Origin: Chrysomallon squamiferum
Taxonomy: Eukaryota; Mollusca; Gastropoda; Neomphalida; Peltospiridae
Reading direction: 5' to 3'
Assembly (NCBI GenBank): GCA_012295275.1
Contig: CM022673.1
Span: forward strand, 19,831,810 to 19,895,809
DNA length: 64,000 bases
Shown here: in pieces, positions 1 through 12,400 of the stretch
Numbering within the stretch: the first letter of the stretch is position 1
Layout: each line of letters starts with the position of its first letter
The notes under the pieces: generated by a model
Databases searched by the model: none
Told to the model about the DNA's origin: nothing
Seen by the model: the letters and a program-made list of their open reading frames with translations, nothing else
Translations under genes and position numbers: made by a program

Positions 1-18
1 TATATTGTAAACCAGATG

Positions 19-26
19 TATAAAAA
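19..26 (+). promoter_or_regulatory. TATA-box-like element upstream of first bHLH gene
   Basis: The stretch TATAAAAA lies about 130 bases before the start codon at 151, which would put transcription start near position 50 and leave a leader of roughly 100 bases. An E-box-like CAGATG sits at 13-18. The window begins here, so the rest of the promoter cannot be seen. Assignment rests on motif and position only. Confidence 0.4.
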
Positions 27-150
27 TGGTTGCATTCCTCTGTTTAAAGGCTGTTATGTTTTATAGGAGAGACGTCTGGCAGTAGAGAGCAGGTTTGAGT
101 TCTACTCTTTATTTTGTTAGTGTTAACTTGACGTCTCAGAAACATTAGTT

Positions 151-936
151 ATGTCTTTCAGTTTTGAACATGATGATCTCTCCGGTGGTAATTTTTCTGC
201 TGATTTGATGCCCTATGTTCCTGTGGATCCGTCAACAACAACATTTTATAAACCGTTTGACACTAGTTTTACGACGACAAAGTACAACAGGGCAGCACTT
301 TCTCCTTGCTGCAATGGTTCCGAATCGTATTTTTGTGCCACTGATTCAGTGATATCGTACGATGGCGATATAGGACGCTCGTTAGTCTCCGGAAAAACAG
401 TTACGTCATCTTGTACTAGTGATTATTTCCCTTCACGGACTGAATCCTTTGGTTCCTGCAATTCCGACACTCGCCTCTCAGATTCGAACTTTGACAAAAT
501 ATTTGCAAGTCCATCACCTTTAGAAGAATCATTTTCCGACTTCATTCTCTACGATGATGTATTTGATCTGCCTGAAGTAATAAACTCTGACCAAATGACG
601 ACTCAAAGTCAAACCTATATGTCGGGAAACCAAAATTGTGGTGCTTTAGCAACTAAAATTCTTCAATCAGATGGGCAGGAAGTAATTAATAAAACATTCA
701 GAAACACTCATAATATAATTTCTTGTTCTACGAAGCCCAGAAGGAAACGAACGCAGACATCTCGACAAAGATCGGCAGCGAATGTACGAGAACGAAACAG
801 GATGGTGTATTTAAATCAAGCTTTCAACGTACTCAGAAACAAATTACCCGGTCTAAACAACAAGAAACTTTCTCGAATAGAGACCTTGAGATCTGCTATT
901 TCCTACATCAAATGTATGAAAAGCATCAGTTCTTGA
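151..936 (+). CDS. Fer3/Ptf1a-type bHLH transcription factor, single exon (261 aa)
   Basis: A complete uninterrupted reading frame from ATG to TGA. The bHLH domain lies at about residues 205-258. Its basic region reads AANVRERNRM and contains the Glu and Arg residues that contact E-box DNA in this family; helix 2 includes KLSRIETLRSAISYI. A lysine/arginine-rich stretch before it (about 197-206) may act as a nuclear localisation signal. The first 190 residues are rich in Ser, Asp, Thr and Phe with no known domain, as expected for an acidic activation region. The protein stops seven residues after helix 2. Family knowledge: such factors dimerise with E proteins and control neural or mesodermal fates. 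The loop (PGLNNKK) is shorter and less Fer3-like than that of the neighbour at 6101-6751, so this is the more divergent paralogue. Exact orthology (Fer3, Ptf1a, Fer1/Fer2 or a lineage-specific family) is not settled. Confidence 0.9.
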   Translation: MSFSFEHDDLSGGNFSADLMPYVPVDPSTTTFYKPFDTSFTTTKYNRAALSPCCNGSESYFCATDSVISYDGDIGRSLVSGKTVTSSCTSDYFPSRTESFGSCNSDTRLSDSNFDKIFASPSPLEESFSDFILYDDVFDLPEVINSDQMTTQSQTYMSGNQNCGALATKILQSDGQEVINKTFRNTHNIISCSTKPRRKRTQTSRQRSAANVRERNRMVYLNQAFNVLRNKLPGLNNKKLSRIETLRSAISYIKCMKSISS

Positions 937-3149
937 AAAAATGTTTATGCTATCAATATTTATACTGACTATTAATTCAGTCACTGTAGTGTATTAATAT
1001 TTATTAAGTTTATTACTATTAACATTGTTGTAGCCATTTGCTTTATATTTAAATGATAATCTTTTTGCGATATGTATATACGTATGTGTATTATATGTAT
1101 ATTAGACACATAACTGCACACACACGTAATCAATTTGACATATATAAATATTATACTATTTTTTAAAGCAAAGATGTTACAAAGATTGAAACTCTTTAAT
1201 TTGTGTTTCCACATTTTTATAAGAACATAAAAGTATTTCATGTTTTAAATTACTTTTTTATATTTTTATTTTACAAGTAACATATAAATCTTATAATGAT
1301 AATCGTATTAGTAGAACAGTAGTAGTCCTAGACGAATTAATATTCGTAATAACATTCGGTAATAGTTAAAGTTGTAGTAACGATGGCCATGGACTAGAAT
1401 GGCAAATGGAAAGGTAAGGGGACAAAAGCTCATTTGTAATCACCACCAGATATCTTTCTACTTGTGAATGTAGTAGCAGAATGTTAGTCCATATCATAAT
1501 TGAAAAATATTCCTTTTAAACCAAATTTGAAAACTAAAAATGTGGAATTATAAGAGTGAAAAGTAGAAATTTTTTAAGCTAATAAACACCCGCAGACAAA
1601 TAAAGATAAAATAAAGTTACTGTCCATTAAACCAGATACTGGATATTCCAGTAATTAATATAATTAGGTGAATTTTGAAGATTCAGTATGAATCCATATG
1701 TCTCAGGTTATATAATAAACATGTTTAATACTTTCTGTTTCAGATAGTCAGTGAATGAAAACTGGCTGCCGTTTGTTAATTTGAAATGATAAAATACAGA
1801 TAAAATTGCAGCCTGACAAATATACATAAGTACTTTCAGCAAAAACTATAAACAAACAGAATATGTGTTATACATACTCACCTACAGTTACACATAAATG
1901 CACACATTCTTAGCAAAAACTCACTTACTTGGAAATCGATAAAGGAAATGAACTCTTTTGGTTTCAGCTAGGAAAATAAAATAAAAATTATGTAAATGTA
2001 AAAAGAAGAGAGGATGATAGGCTTCATAAAATGGAACGGTATAATGTGAGAGAAACGGCTTTCAAGAATAACTGAATTTTATTATGCAGAAAAAAAAAAA
2101 AGCGGTCGTCAAAAAATAGGAAAAAGGATAATTTTCACTATCGTCTTACGAAATGAAACAAAATAAAACAGAAATTATTATTCAGTGTATTTTTATGTAA
2201 TATACTAAGAATATAATCTGTATTATGTAAATTTCTCGGTAACTTTTTATTATGTTTATTTTATATGTATGTACGTATGTATGTGTGTGTGTTTATGTAT
2301 GTGTGTATGCATGTGTGTATATGTAGATACATATATGTGTGTTTGTGTGTATTGTATATATGAGTATAATATACAATTATGAACATTCTATGCATGCGTG
2401 CTTTCGTAAGTGTTATTTACTTCAAATTTATAACTAAGCTTCAAATTCTTATGTATTTTCTTAAATGTATTTCTATACATGTTTGACTTTAGGCGATCCT
2501 AAACCCAGCAATCCGATTCTATTCATTTGAAGAAAAACAAAAGACGATTGGTGATTCATGTATTATTTAAGTTTCTCGTCGTTCTTGTTAGAGATGGTGA
2601 GTTTGTGGATGACCGGTTTCGATTAGCGGTTAAAGCTTAACAGAAATTTTCCCGCTATATTTATTCGTCATTTAGTGTAACCAAGTTAATTTTGTATTTC
2701 ATATATGTAATAATTTGCGTTTGTAAAAATTTTACTATTTTGTCCTTAAACTTTCATAATTAATGATTAAAAAAAGATAGACATGTTTCATCTCTGTTAT
2801 TTACTGTATCCCCTTATGAGTTAAAACTACATATTAATAGTTAAATATAAGTCATTTTTTTTTTTGATCGATAGTGTGTTTAATAATTTAATATTATACA
2901 TTTCTATTCTGTTGCTCAATACTACTTTACCAATATGCTTTTTTAAATATGTATCTAGTAACAGTTTAGAATTACACCGCGGAATACTGGTGCCACTTTT
3001 TAGCTTTTCCCATTATTATTACTGTTGCTGTTGTTGTTTTTGTGATTATTATGGCCACTGTTGGTGATTCTATTACTTATTTATAACTTTCTATTTCTTT
3101 CACTTACTTTTTGTAGGATTTTGTAATTTGATAAAATAACTTTAATTCA
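937..3149. other. intergenic, 3' side of first bHLH gene
   Basis: AT-rich DNA with no supported gene. Closely spaced AATAAA motifs near 1581-1616 could end the first bHLH transcript, implying a 3' UTR of about 650 bases, but no nearer signal was found and this is uncertain. A tract of GTAT/GTGT-type low-complexity sequence lies at about 2260-2360. The short reading frames here are AT-rich chance frames. Confidence 0.5.
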
Positions 3150-4320
3150 ATATTATTATATTTTATTTCGTGGAGTGGAGTGGTAAGGCTGGCTGCATCT
3201 CAGCAGTGTTTTACCGACGAACTGATGTGTGCCCAGCCGCCTTCCCACAAATCACCTTTCCATTTGTGCCACTTGACTGTCACGTGACAACCCCTATTAG
3301 AAGACAGCACCTGTTGGGAAACCAACTTAATGGTCTTGAAATACAAGTAAGCAGTTCTGCCCTACTGCGTTGTCATTCCGGAGCAGTGGCTAGTTTCAAA
3401 CTTCAGTTTAAATTATGCATAAGCTATTTAGTCATAGGAACATTCTGAATGTTTTGAAAACTGCAGTAACGCAGGTGTTCGAAACAAGATTGCTGAAACA
3501 GATATCGAAATATCTAATCATAACTAAATTCATATTAAACTATTTTTTTATGAATTAAAATAACAAAATAAAACACAAACCAAGCTTTATTATTTTATAC
3601 AGGTTTAATTCACCCACGGTTGGTATTATACAGAGTAAAAAACATAGAGGCGCGCAGGTGTATCCACAGTTAATCAATAATAATAATAATAATCATCGTC
3701 ATCATCATCATGTTCATCATTATCTTCATCGTAATTTCTAATTCCTACAACTAAATTCCTCAGTATGTACGTAAATATGTGAGTGGAAATATATGAAAAA
3801 GAAAATAAGCTTAGAGATTAATTTAAAATAATTAAACCGATTATGTTAAAAACACGTATAAACCGAAACTTATTGTCAATAACTGTCTCTCGACTGCAAC
3901 ACTTGAACAAAATACAAGCAATAAAGCATACTCACTTGGTAACCAACCACCTGTACACACTACAAAGCTTAAGTGAAAAGCAGTAAAACCTCTTTTTCTA
4001 AACAATACCCGACAATGGTTTACGGATCAGCTGTCCAATATGTTCATCGTTATTCACGGACCCTTTGAGATGTAACGCAGACACCCGTTTGCGCACGCCT
4101 GCAGATGGCTTCAGAAAGTGACACTTATTTTAATGTCGATTTCGTCACTGCCTTGTTAATATCTTTTGACACTGAGATTACAGAGATTTTCCTCACCTTC
4201 AAAACAGCATGGCACTCCAATGGACAGCTGTGGAATCTCATAACCAATCAGAAGAATACCGTGCTGTACTGACTGGTCGCTAGCACAGTTTGAATGAGGG
4301 GAATAAAAATTATGAACTAC
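3150..4320. promoter_or_regulatory. candidate regulatory block rich in E-boxes
   Basis: This block between two bHLH genes is visibly less AT-rich than its surroundings. It contains several CANNTG sites: CACGTG 3281-3286, CACCTG 3308-3313, CAGGTG 3472-3477 and 3655-3660, CACCTG 3948-3953, CAGCTG 4028-4033 and 4225-4230, CAGATG 4102-4107. A CCAAT motif lies near 4243. E-boxes are the sites bound by this gene family, so autoregulation or cross-regulation is possible. The 92-codon frame at 3170-3448 inside it has no recognisable domain and I do not call it a gene. CANNTG is common by chance, so the inference comes from the combination with base composition. Confidence 0.3.
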
Positions 4321-5051
4321 AGGGCACTATTTTTCAAAATGTGTGCATAAGGATTCTGTCACAGAAAAATTTTCCTGAAGCTGTTTCCAGTAGTAGCGTA
4401 GGTGTCAAAACACAGCGGAAAACATCTAGCTAGTAAGCGATCCTCGGTTCACAGCAGAGGGTTAGAGAAAATCGAACAGCCGACAGCCAGGAAAGGACTG
4501 GGACTTTATTAACGATCATTTAGGTGTTTATAGTGCATGCCATTATGTAACGGAAAAAATGAAAAACAAACTAGATCAGTTATCGAACACATACCCACAG
4601 AAAGAGAAGCTGAATACAGTGATAAAGATTTTTGTCTTTTCAAGGCAGTAGACACAAACAATAAACACACTGTCATCCTGTTTTTGTAAAAAAGATTATT
4701 ATTTTATTTTATGTATGTGAGTGTGCGTGCGTGCATGTGTGAAGGGCTGTCGTAGATGTTGGTTATAATCGGCCTTGACAGATTGCCAGACTGACTTGAA
4801 CAAGTAATAAACAACATTGTTATGGCAATTACAAATATGTGAGGAAATATTAAAGTGATTAATTAATTTAATATTTATAATTAACAGCAATTAATAATCA
4901 AACGCTAGAAGAAATATATCTGATTAAGAATTTAAAAATATATATTATTTCGAAAACATATTTGGAACAAGAAGTTATATTAGCTTTAGTTTATGATAAA
5001 TTCAATTAAATTTTTTTAAATCTACATAGTTCAATGTGATATCTAAAACAC

Positions 5052-5055
<4 letters not shown>

Positions 5056-5129
<74 letters not shown>
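5056..5129. repeat. (AG)n microsatellite
   Basis: An almost perfect dinucleotide tract of about 74 bases. It produces a spurious Leu/Ser reading frame on the minus strand that is not a gene. Confidence 0.97.
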
Positions 5130-5134
<5 letters not shown>

Positions 5135-5837
5135 AATAATAATGAACAAAATTGAACAACAAAAATATACATAATTATCTTTATTTTCAAACAGAAACCA
5201 GGCAGACGTGTTTTATAAAAGTTTTCTTTTACAAAAGATTGAAATATTAATTTTTACCAAACGTTTCACATATCTGTTTTTTATCAGTTATATATATATA
5301 TATATATATGTATGTACATTAAGCCAATTAATTCAAATAGTTTAATTGAATTTAATGTACGGTCGTATTGACAATTTTGAAATGTATGAAGACAAGACAT
5401 TTAGTTTAGTTTGTCATTGCGATTTCCTTTGTGTACAGCTGAAGACAAGATGTAATTTAAAAAAAGAATTACAACTAATTTAATAATATTAAATATTAAT
5501 GTAATTAAAAATAAATATATGATTGAATAAATAAATAATGTACCAATGTATCCATTGTCTTATATTAATCTGCCAGTATTCTAAAGAGAGTGTTCATTCA
5601 GTAACTGTCAAGGTGAAGTCAGGAAACAGTCCAAATCATTAAGAGCATTGTTATATCCGCACTTTTAGTAAATCATGATATGGAAATTTTTTCGATCTAG
5701 TGAAAAAGGTAGATCATATCATGTCGTACTGATTCATACAAATTAATATGTGTTAAAGGACAAACCTGATTATAATACTCCATTTTTCTATCAGATTACT
5801 ATGGCCATGAACAGAACGCTGAGTATACTCAATATAT

Positions 5838-5841
<4 letters not shown>

Positions 5842-5868
<27 letters not shown>
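5842..5868. repeat. poly(A) tract
   Basis: A run of 27 A residues about 250 bases beyond the 3' end of the minus-strand bHLH gene. It could be the tail of an old retroposed insertion, but no recognisable body flanks it. Confidence 0.8.
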
Positions 5869-5871
<3 letters not shown>

Positions 5872-5977
5872 TCTGGTGTTGTATTACTAAGTCTGAAAAT
5901 GATACATTTTTATTACAATTAAAATTTACTGTAAATGATAACTCAAGAAAAACGGATTCCTAAAATTTTATAAACAT

Positions 5978-5983
5978 TTATTA
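5978..5983 (-). terminator. polyadenylation signal of minus-strand bHLH gene
   Basis: AATAAA on the minus strand, about 118 bases after the stop codon of the gene at 6101-6751. This is a normal distance for a short 3' UTR. It is the closest canonical hexamer. Confidence 0.55.
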
Positions 5984-6100
5984 TTTAGAAATAAACATTG
6001 ATTAACTTGTAATAGTAGTGTAGTTGTGGCGTATGATCCAACATTGCAAAGTACTCCACTACACAGTTCGCATTGACAACATACTCCAACGTACAATCAT

Positions 6101-6751
6101 TTAATTATCGACGCTGCTGGTAATATCTTTCATAAAACATATGTACTTGATGGCCAGTTTCAAAGTCTCAGTTCTCGAAAGAGTTTTCTCATAGCTAAAA
6201 GATGGTAAATGTTTTCTCAAACTGTCAAAAGCGCCATTCAAACAAAGCATTCTTTTCCGTTCTCTGACGTTAGCAGCCTTTCTCTGCAATTTAGACTGAC
6301 TTCTTTTTCTTTTCGGTTTTTCTGATGTGATTTGGCTAGATGTCAGTGATTTAGAAATTTCAAAACACGAAGCGAGTTTAGTTTCAGAACACCATTCAGC
6401 ATCTTTAAAGTTATAAGGACTTAATGTGTCAAGGTGATCTAAGTTTATTTTGTTCTGAAATGACTCTTGTAGGTCCACCCAGTGAGGAAACACATTAATA
6501 ACAGAGTTACTTATTTCTGAAAATCTGTTGTCCCCAGAATCTGTAGAATTGTCAAACATAACTGTTACCTTTGACCCAACGAAACTAGTTATTTCGCACA
6601 TACAGTTGTCGTCTGCTGGCAACGATTTCTCGGAATTCGTGGAATTAGGTGAAGATGGCAAATCGCTTGAAGAACTGGTATAAGAATATTCACTCCAGAG
6701 GTAACAGTCCGTGTATTCGTTGTCAGAAAGCACATTCTGGAACTCCATCAC
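6101..6751 (-). CDS. Fer3-like bHLH transcription factor, single exon (216 aa)
   Basis: A complete intronless frame. The bHLH domain occupies about residues 155-210. The basic region [10 protein letters not shown] is followed by [15 protein letters not shown], a SYEKTLSR loop/junction and [14 protein letters not shown] in helix 2. The loop with YEK-LSR and the helix-2 pattern are the hallmarks of the Fer3/Nato3 and Ptf1a branch, making this the most typical of the three cluster members. A basic stretch (KPKRKR, about 145-150) precedes the domain. The N-terminal 140 residues are acidic and serine-rich, opening with [13 protein letters not shown] and followed by a Ser/Pro run. Expected role: nuclear E-box-binding factor that pairs with an E protein (Daughterless/E12 type) in neural development. 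It is convergent with the gene at 151-936 and divergent from the one at 16486. A named orthologue would need a tree. Confidence 0.92.
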   Translation of the reverse strand: MMEFQNVLSDNEYTDCYLWSEYSYTSSSSDLPSSPNSTNSEKSLPADDNCMCEITSFVGSKVTVMFDNSTDSGDNRFSEISNSVINVFPHWVDLQESFQNKINLDHLDTLSPYNFKDAEWCSETKLASCFEISKSLTSSQITSEKPKRKRSQSKLQRKAANVRERKRMLCLNGAFDSLRKHLPSFSYEKTLSRTETLKLAIKYICFMKDITSSVDN

Positions 6752-6910
6752 AGATGCAACAGAAAACCGTCTTTAAATGTAATGTAAAACTCCTGTGTCT
6801 TTACAGAAGCTAGGGAATAAGAATTTTTTTAAAGTAATACAAAGATAACAAATTTATATCTGAAGTAAGCATAAGTTCTCGTTGAAATATCCATACTCTA
6901 GGATCAAGTG

Positions 6911-6993
6911 TTTTTATATCTGTACCTGAGGCAACACGATATTCAGGTGTATCATTAATGAGAATATCGGAGGAGCACATGACTTGCTATTGG
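6911..6993 (-). promoter_or_regulatory. core promoter of minus-strand bHLH gene (TATA, E-boxes, CCAAT)
   Basis: On the minus strand a TATAAAAA element at 6911-6918 lies about 160 bases upstream of the start codon. A CAGGTG E-box at 6944-6949, a CACATG at 6976-6981 and a CCAAT box at 6989-6993 lie further upstream in the usual order. Predicted transcription start is near 6880. Just beyond, the decamer CGCCCATCGC occurs twice (about 7022-7060). Confidence 0.5.
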
Positions 6994-8074
6994 TTCCATA
7001 AGTAAACGAAGCAACAAGTAACGCCCATCGCGATTCAGAAGTCACGCCCATCGCCCAGTCTTCAGTTATAATTATTTCTCCATGCAAAAGCTAGTTTTAT
7101 ATTCATACAGACATATATATATACACATACATGTGTGTGTGAGTGATTTTATTTTATTTTATTTCTGCGTAAAATATCAATATATATATATATATTAAAA
7201 TAATTTTAAGCCTTATTTCACAAATAATACTTTCAATTAAAGGGTGTTCTTGGTAACATTTAAATAAATATCAATATACATGAGTCTTTGCACATATGTT
7301 TATATGTTGAACTGTATTTGTATGCGTCTGTAAAATGTATATTTATTAATATAATAAATAAGTTTTACAAATAATAATATTAACATATCTACTCGGATAT
7401 TTCTGTATATATGTGAAACGAACATATTTATGTTTGCAAAATTACACTATCTATCTATCTCAATATATACTTCAATAATATTAAATTCTTTTCTGATAAA
7501 GATCATTTACACCAAAGTAACAACTAAGAGTATACAACACTAAAACAGTATTTTTAGCTGAAATAATTAAAGAAAGAATCAAGTTGGAAAGCGAAATCCA
7601 GGTAAATCGAAAGTGATGAAAAATTAGCTCAGTTTACACCTGCCTAATGAGAGGGGACGCGCCCAACCATTCATAATTCAACGATTTATAAATGACCGTT
7701 GGAACGAATGTTTTTAAAAAGGATATACTGGTCGCTGAAGTAAGAAAAACTGAATATATCTGTGTTTAAATCTAACGGTTAAAATGACACAAACAAAGGA
7801 AAATAAATAAAACAGCAACAGCCGATACAGAACAAATAATCTAATACTGCTGTTAAAACAAAACATTCTACGCATAACAATTAATAGTTAAATATGAATA
7901 ATAACTATTGACATATATGGAGATAATTACTAGATTTTTGTTGGCTATGAGCAATTTATAAATTCACGTTAATAATATTGTTATGTAATCTGTAAAACGA
8001 AAACTTGTGCTATTTTCAATACGTTTCAGTTAAAGTAATTGTTCTCAGGACGTCATCAAAAGTAGGAGGTTAAG
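6994..8074. other. intergenic DNA
   Basis: AT-rich sequence with short TA and CTAT simple repeats (about 7170-7192, 7449-7461). No gene, RNA or mobile element recognised. Confidence 0.5.
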
Positions 8075-8078
8075 TTGG

Positions 8079-8479
8079 TTAAAAGGCCCTCTTTGGGTTA
8101 AAGGCCCACTGGCTTTGTGTCAAAGTGTAATTATGGACCGAAACCAGAATCTACGCCATAAGGTTCCACTGACGTCATACCCCGAATCTTTAGCTCTAAT
8201 ACATCATGTTTTACATGTATTACATGTGAGTATTTTATGATATTTTGCTATTTTTGACAAATTCTAATATTTTATGTTTATTAGTAATCATGTTTTAGGT
8301 TAAAGAATGGTCTCATATTGATAAAATAAAGTGAAACTATAAAGGGATCTCCTGGATTTTTTATTTAATAACTTGTTTTGATTTAAGACAGAATAGTTGA
8401 TGGTGCCCTTATTAAAATAGTGAATGGGGTAAAAGACCCATAGCATTCCTTTTGCCATAGGCCTAGGATAAAAGGCCCT
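8079..8479. repeat. block with repeated TAAAAGGCCC motif
   Basis: The motif TTAAAAGGCCC or a close variant occurs four times in the same orientation: 8079-8090, about 8096-8108, 8429-8440 and 8468-8479. The first two are 18 bases apart and the last two about 39 apart. The block may be the remains of an unclassified repeat; no coding sequence is present. Confidence 0.4.
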
Positions 8480-9183
8480 ATTACAAGATATTATTCTTTA
8501 ATAAACGTGATTTTTTAGTATATTGTTAAAATATCACAAATGCATAAATTATATTTATTGCTCCATCATAACTGTGTTCATATTCAGCTTTCCTCGCCGT
8601 TCAACAGTCGAGAGCAGTTGACATGTACGTATTTTTACGCCTGGCAATTCATATTTTGCATTATATGACCAGTGCTTACCATAATCCACGATTGTTCTGT
8701 CCGACTGCGGTCCATGTTTTGGTAAATTATAATACAGGTTGGGATACTTGCGAATTTCGTTAATCAGATATTCGTCCTATATTGAAGAAAACACATCTGC
8801 ATTTTCTTCTTTATTAAACATAATTATTAGTGTTGCATGCTATGTACATGAGCTGTATCTTTACCAACTCCTGTGTTCCTCCTTTCTCACTCACTAAACT
8901 CCTTATACCCTGAACCCCTCTAATTCATTAATTGATCTCGGCCAGATGAGCAAACAGATCTATATTGTTTTTGGTCAATGTTTAGATCGGTCATTTTCGA
9001 GTTCCATATAGTGGACATACACGCGTTACAAGAAGAAAACCTATCACAAAATCACCGATTCCGGAATCTAGTAGTATATTAGTAGTGTTAGTGATGGTGG
9101 TGTAGTAGTAGTAGCAGCAGAAGTAATAAAGGTAACACTGATAGTATCGGAAGACGCAGTAAGTCTAATTATCAAATATATAT

Positions 9184-9268
9184 ATAATGCTCGCTTTTAA
9201 TTATCATAAATATTTTGGATGTATGTATGTATATAACGATACTAGTAGTAAAGTAGTAACTATGTTGA

Positions 9269-9299
<31 letters not shown>

Positions 9300-9486
9300 T
9301 ATGGTAGTGTGTGTATATATATATATCACCATCACCACTACCATTACTATTTCCACTACTTCTGTACTACTACTAATACTACTATTAACACTGCTACTAC
9401 TATTATTAACACTAATACTTTACTATTAGTATCGTTATATTCAAACATCCATCCAAAATATTTATGATAATTAAACGCGAGTATTA
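9184..9486. repeat. foldback hairpin of about 300 bp
   Basis: The left arm from 9184 and the right arm ending near 9486 are reverse complements. The outer 60 bases of each side match with few differences; they contain AATTATCATAAATATTTTGG on the left and its complement on the right, then an ATAACGATACTA block. Inside, the left arm is a TAG-rich run and the right arm a CTA-rich run, meeting at a short TA tract near 9320. The 80-codon frame across it is low-complexity and not a gene. It could be a small foldback element or a palindromic expansion. Confidence 0.8.
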
Positions 9487-12400
9487 AGTGCGTGATGTGT
9501 AATTAATTACCCTGGCATGTTTTAAACAAGAACAACATAAGGATCTTTCATATCACATTAAATAAAACATTTAATTCTTCTTTCTTTATTTTAAATTTAT
9601 TTATATATAATGTGATATTTAATCTGCTAGTGAAGGAATCGATGTATTCAGAGGTGTTTAAATCTGCACACGTGAAGATAACGGTAAAATCAATAAGATT
9701 TATACACAGAAAGTTATTGTACTAAATGCTTCTCAGCGAGTAAATATTTTCATTAATGCATTCGGTGGCTCAGGATGTAATTAAAGTAAAATTATCCGTT
9801 AGAGAAACAGCAAATGCAAACACATTTCGTACTTTTTTCCATCCTCTAATTTACGTTTACACCTTTGTATAGCAGTGGCCACAGGGAACAGTCATAAATT
9901 AACTAAATTATTCTTTGAATAGGTTTAGAGGAAAATGTGATTAGTGAGTTCCTAAAACTGAAATAAAAGTTGAAATTCGCATATATTTGTAGCCAGCCCT
10001 TTATTTATTTATTTTATGAATTAGACAGATGTTAAACTGAAGTGCAGTCAGAAAATAGGTCAGGTCAGAAGAGGTGTTCTAATAATTGTCATACAACTGA
10101 AAGAAAAATAAAAAGCTAAAAGTTTATAGAAAAGAAACAGTATACAGCCAGAATCGTGACCAGCGGATACAAAAACAGATGTGTATATTTCTAATTAAAT
10201 ATAGTGATGAAAGATACATAAAAATATGAAGTATGGTAAATAATATGAACTTTAGTGCAAGTCATCATGTATTGTGTGTCTGTCAGTGTATGTGAATGCT
10301 TTTAACATCTGGCGTATTCCGTCCTCGTGGCTGCGGCTTGCTACGGAACAAATCGTTCAACAGATCCTCAGCTAAGATGGATCATCGACTGTATTTTAAT
10401 GTCTCACTGTAATGATTATACTGCACACAAACAGGTAAGTTTTATATATTTTTTTTATTTTCACATTTGCCGCCCTTCTTTAATTAAAAGTCCGGAATAC
10501 GTTTATGTAAGTGTCCCTGTATGAATATATCTATACCACTGAAAATGTTATGTATCTTTACGTTAGGCTACTTAAAATAGTATGCAACATAAAACAGGCA
10601 ACGATGTTTTATCCTTCACAATTGTAATATATTTGAAGTAAGTTTCTGCATTCGCATAAATAGGAAATCGGTTAACAGAGACAAAACGAAAATAATAATA
10701 ATAATAATAATACGACAGAAATAATAATAAAAATAAATAAATACTCAATAATAATAAAATAAAATAAGTAAAGTGAAAAAAAAAACTTTAGGAGAAATTG
10801 ATGTTTAAAAAAGTGAGATAATTGTTCTGTTTTGTTTCATGAGTTTTTACTGTTTACGTATTTCATTGTAACTTAAATCAGTATTAATCCAATAAATCAA
10901 CACTTCCGGTAACTCGTAAAGAGAAATTTATGTTTAAAGGTTGTTCTGCTATTTCCATCCAATACCTATTTACAATCCTGAAATGAAAAATGACGTTTCT
11001 AAATGCTGTTTTTATCTTGTTTATATAAATAATACTAATTTCATTTCAGTCACTAATTTTCCGCTTAATAGTTAATTCTTTTTTATAAAATAGATTAGAA
11101 AATTACTTTTAAAAATAAAATCCTTGTTTTTTCATATTGATTAAAAGAGAAAAAGCAAATATCATTACTTCATATTTTTTATATTTAAATCTGTCTTTTA
11201 ACACAACCAGCCTATATTATTTATTTATTTATTTAGTTCCAGCAACTGAACCAGCAAAAGTTAACAGTGGTTTAAAATTGTATTTAGTTTGTTGAAATAA
11301 GTTTCCAGGATTATCCCATGTTCCATAAATCGTTGAATGAAATATGATTATTAAAGCAGCCATAGCATGTACAACATGATTAGACCTATATTCAGAAACG
11401 GATTTAATTCACCTTCAATAAATATATTTTCTTTTCCAGAGTTTCAAACAGATATTATGGTGTCCTTATTTTAAACATTCTCCATTTTGATGATATAATT
11501 ATTTTATTAGCTTTTCAGTTGATTAATGTAAACAATTCGATTTTTCATTGGCGTTATTTTATTATTTTTATTATTTTTTAAATGAAATACACCTTGAAAA
11601 CCTTATTACAGATTTAAAAGGAACTTTTCTGCCTTAAAATATGCTACGAAATTACTTCTTAACAATCTATATCAACACAGAAACACAGAAATAATCGTTT
11701 TTAGAGACCGATGCTTTGTTCTTATTTCCTTTGTCCCAAGTGTTCGTATTTGTTTGAGAGGAAAATTAAATGTAACCTATGGCAGTTTGACTTTAATTGC
11801 AGCTACCGATTTAATCAAACGTCTCATCGTTTTCTTTCTCAGAAGTCCATTTTGCTACTGCCGTTTATAAAACAGTTCATATCTAGATCTGAATTTAATG
11901 GTGAAACGAAATGGCTAATAAATACGTCTTTGTCGCACGCCACATCGCGTGCCAGGCGCGAGACATGAGCGTTCAGCTGGTCGTAAATTGGTGACATGCG
12001 CTTACATTTCTACCGATGTTAAGTGGTTTGATCCGAACGCGGAATTGCCCGAACCATATTAAAGAAAATACATTTAAATATTAATCCACCTGCATTTGAA
12101 TATGCTTTCTATAAAGACTAGTAAGTTTGCATATGCCTTGAGACTACCAAAAAACCCTGTTAGTAAATACATTACATGAAATATGAGACGGTGGTTCGGG
12201 CGGAAGGACTGGTAGAATTAAAGTCTGCATATGTTAAAATGTTTATAACTGATTTATTACTTATGATAATTTATTCATGTCGCGACGAAACGCTTCTGAA
12301 ACGAAACAAAAAGACAGTTAAAAAATAAGAATAATAATAATAATAAAATAAAAAAATATTATTTCATTTCTCCAGTCAATGTTCATTCATGTTTCTTTCT

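Noticed and set aside
723-968. 81-codon + strand frame overlapping the first bHLH gene
   Set aside because: Out-of-frame shadow of the bHLH domain.
3170-3448. 92-codon frame between the first two bHLH genes
   Set aside because: No recognisable domain; the base composition is better explained by a non-coding regulatory block, though this is not proven.
5002-5190. 62-codon minus-strand frame rich in Leu-Ser
   Set aside because: It is the translation of the AG microsatellite plus AT-rich flanks.
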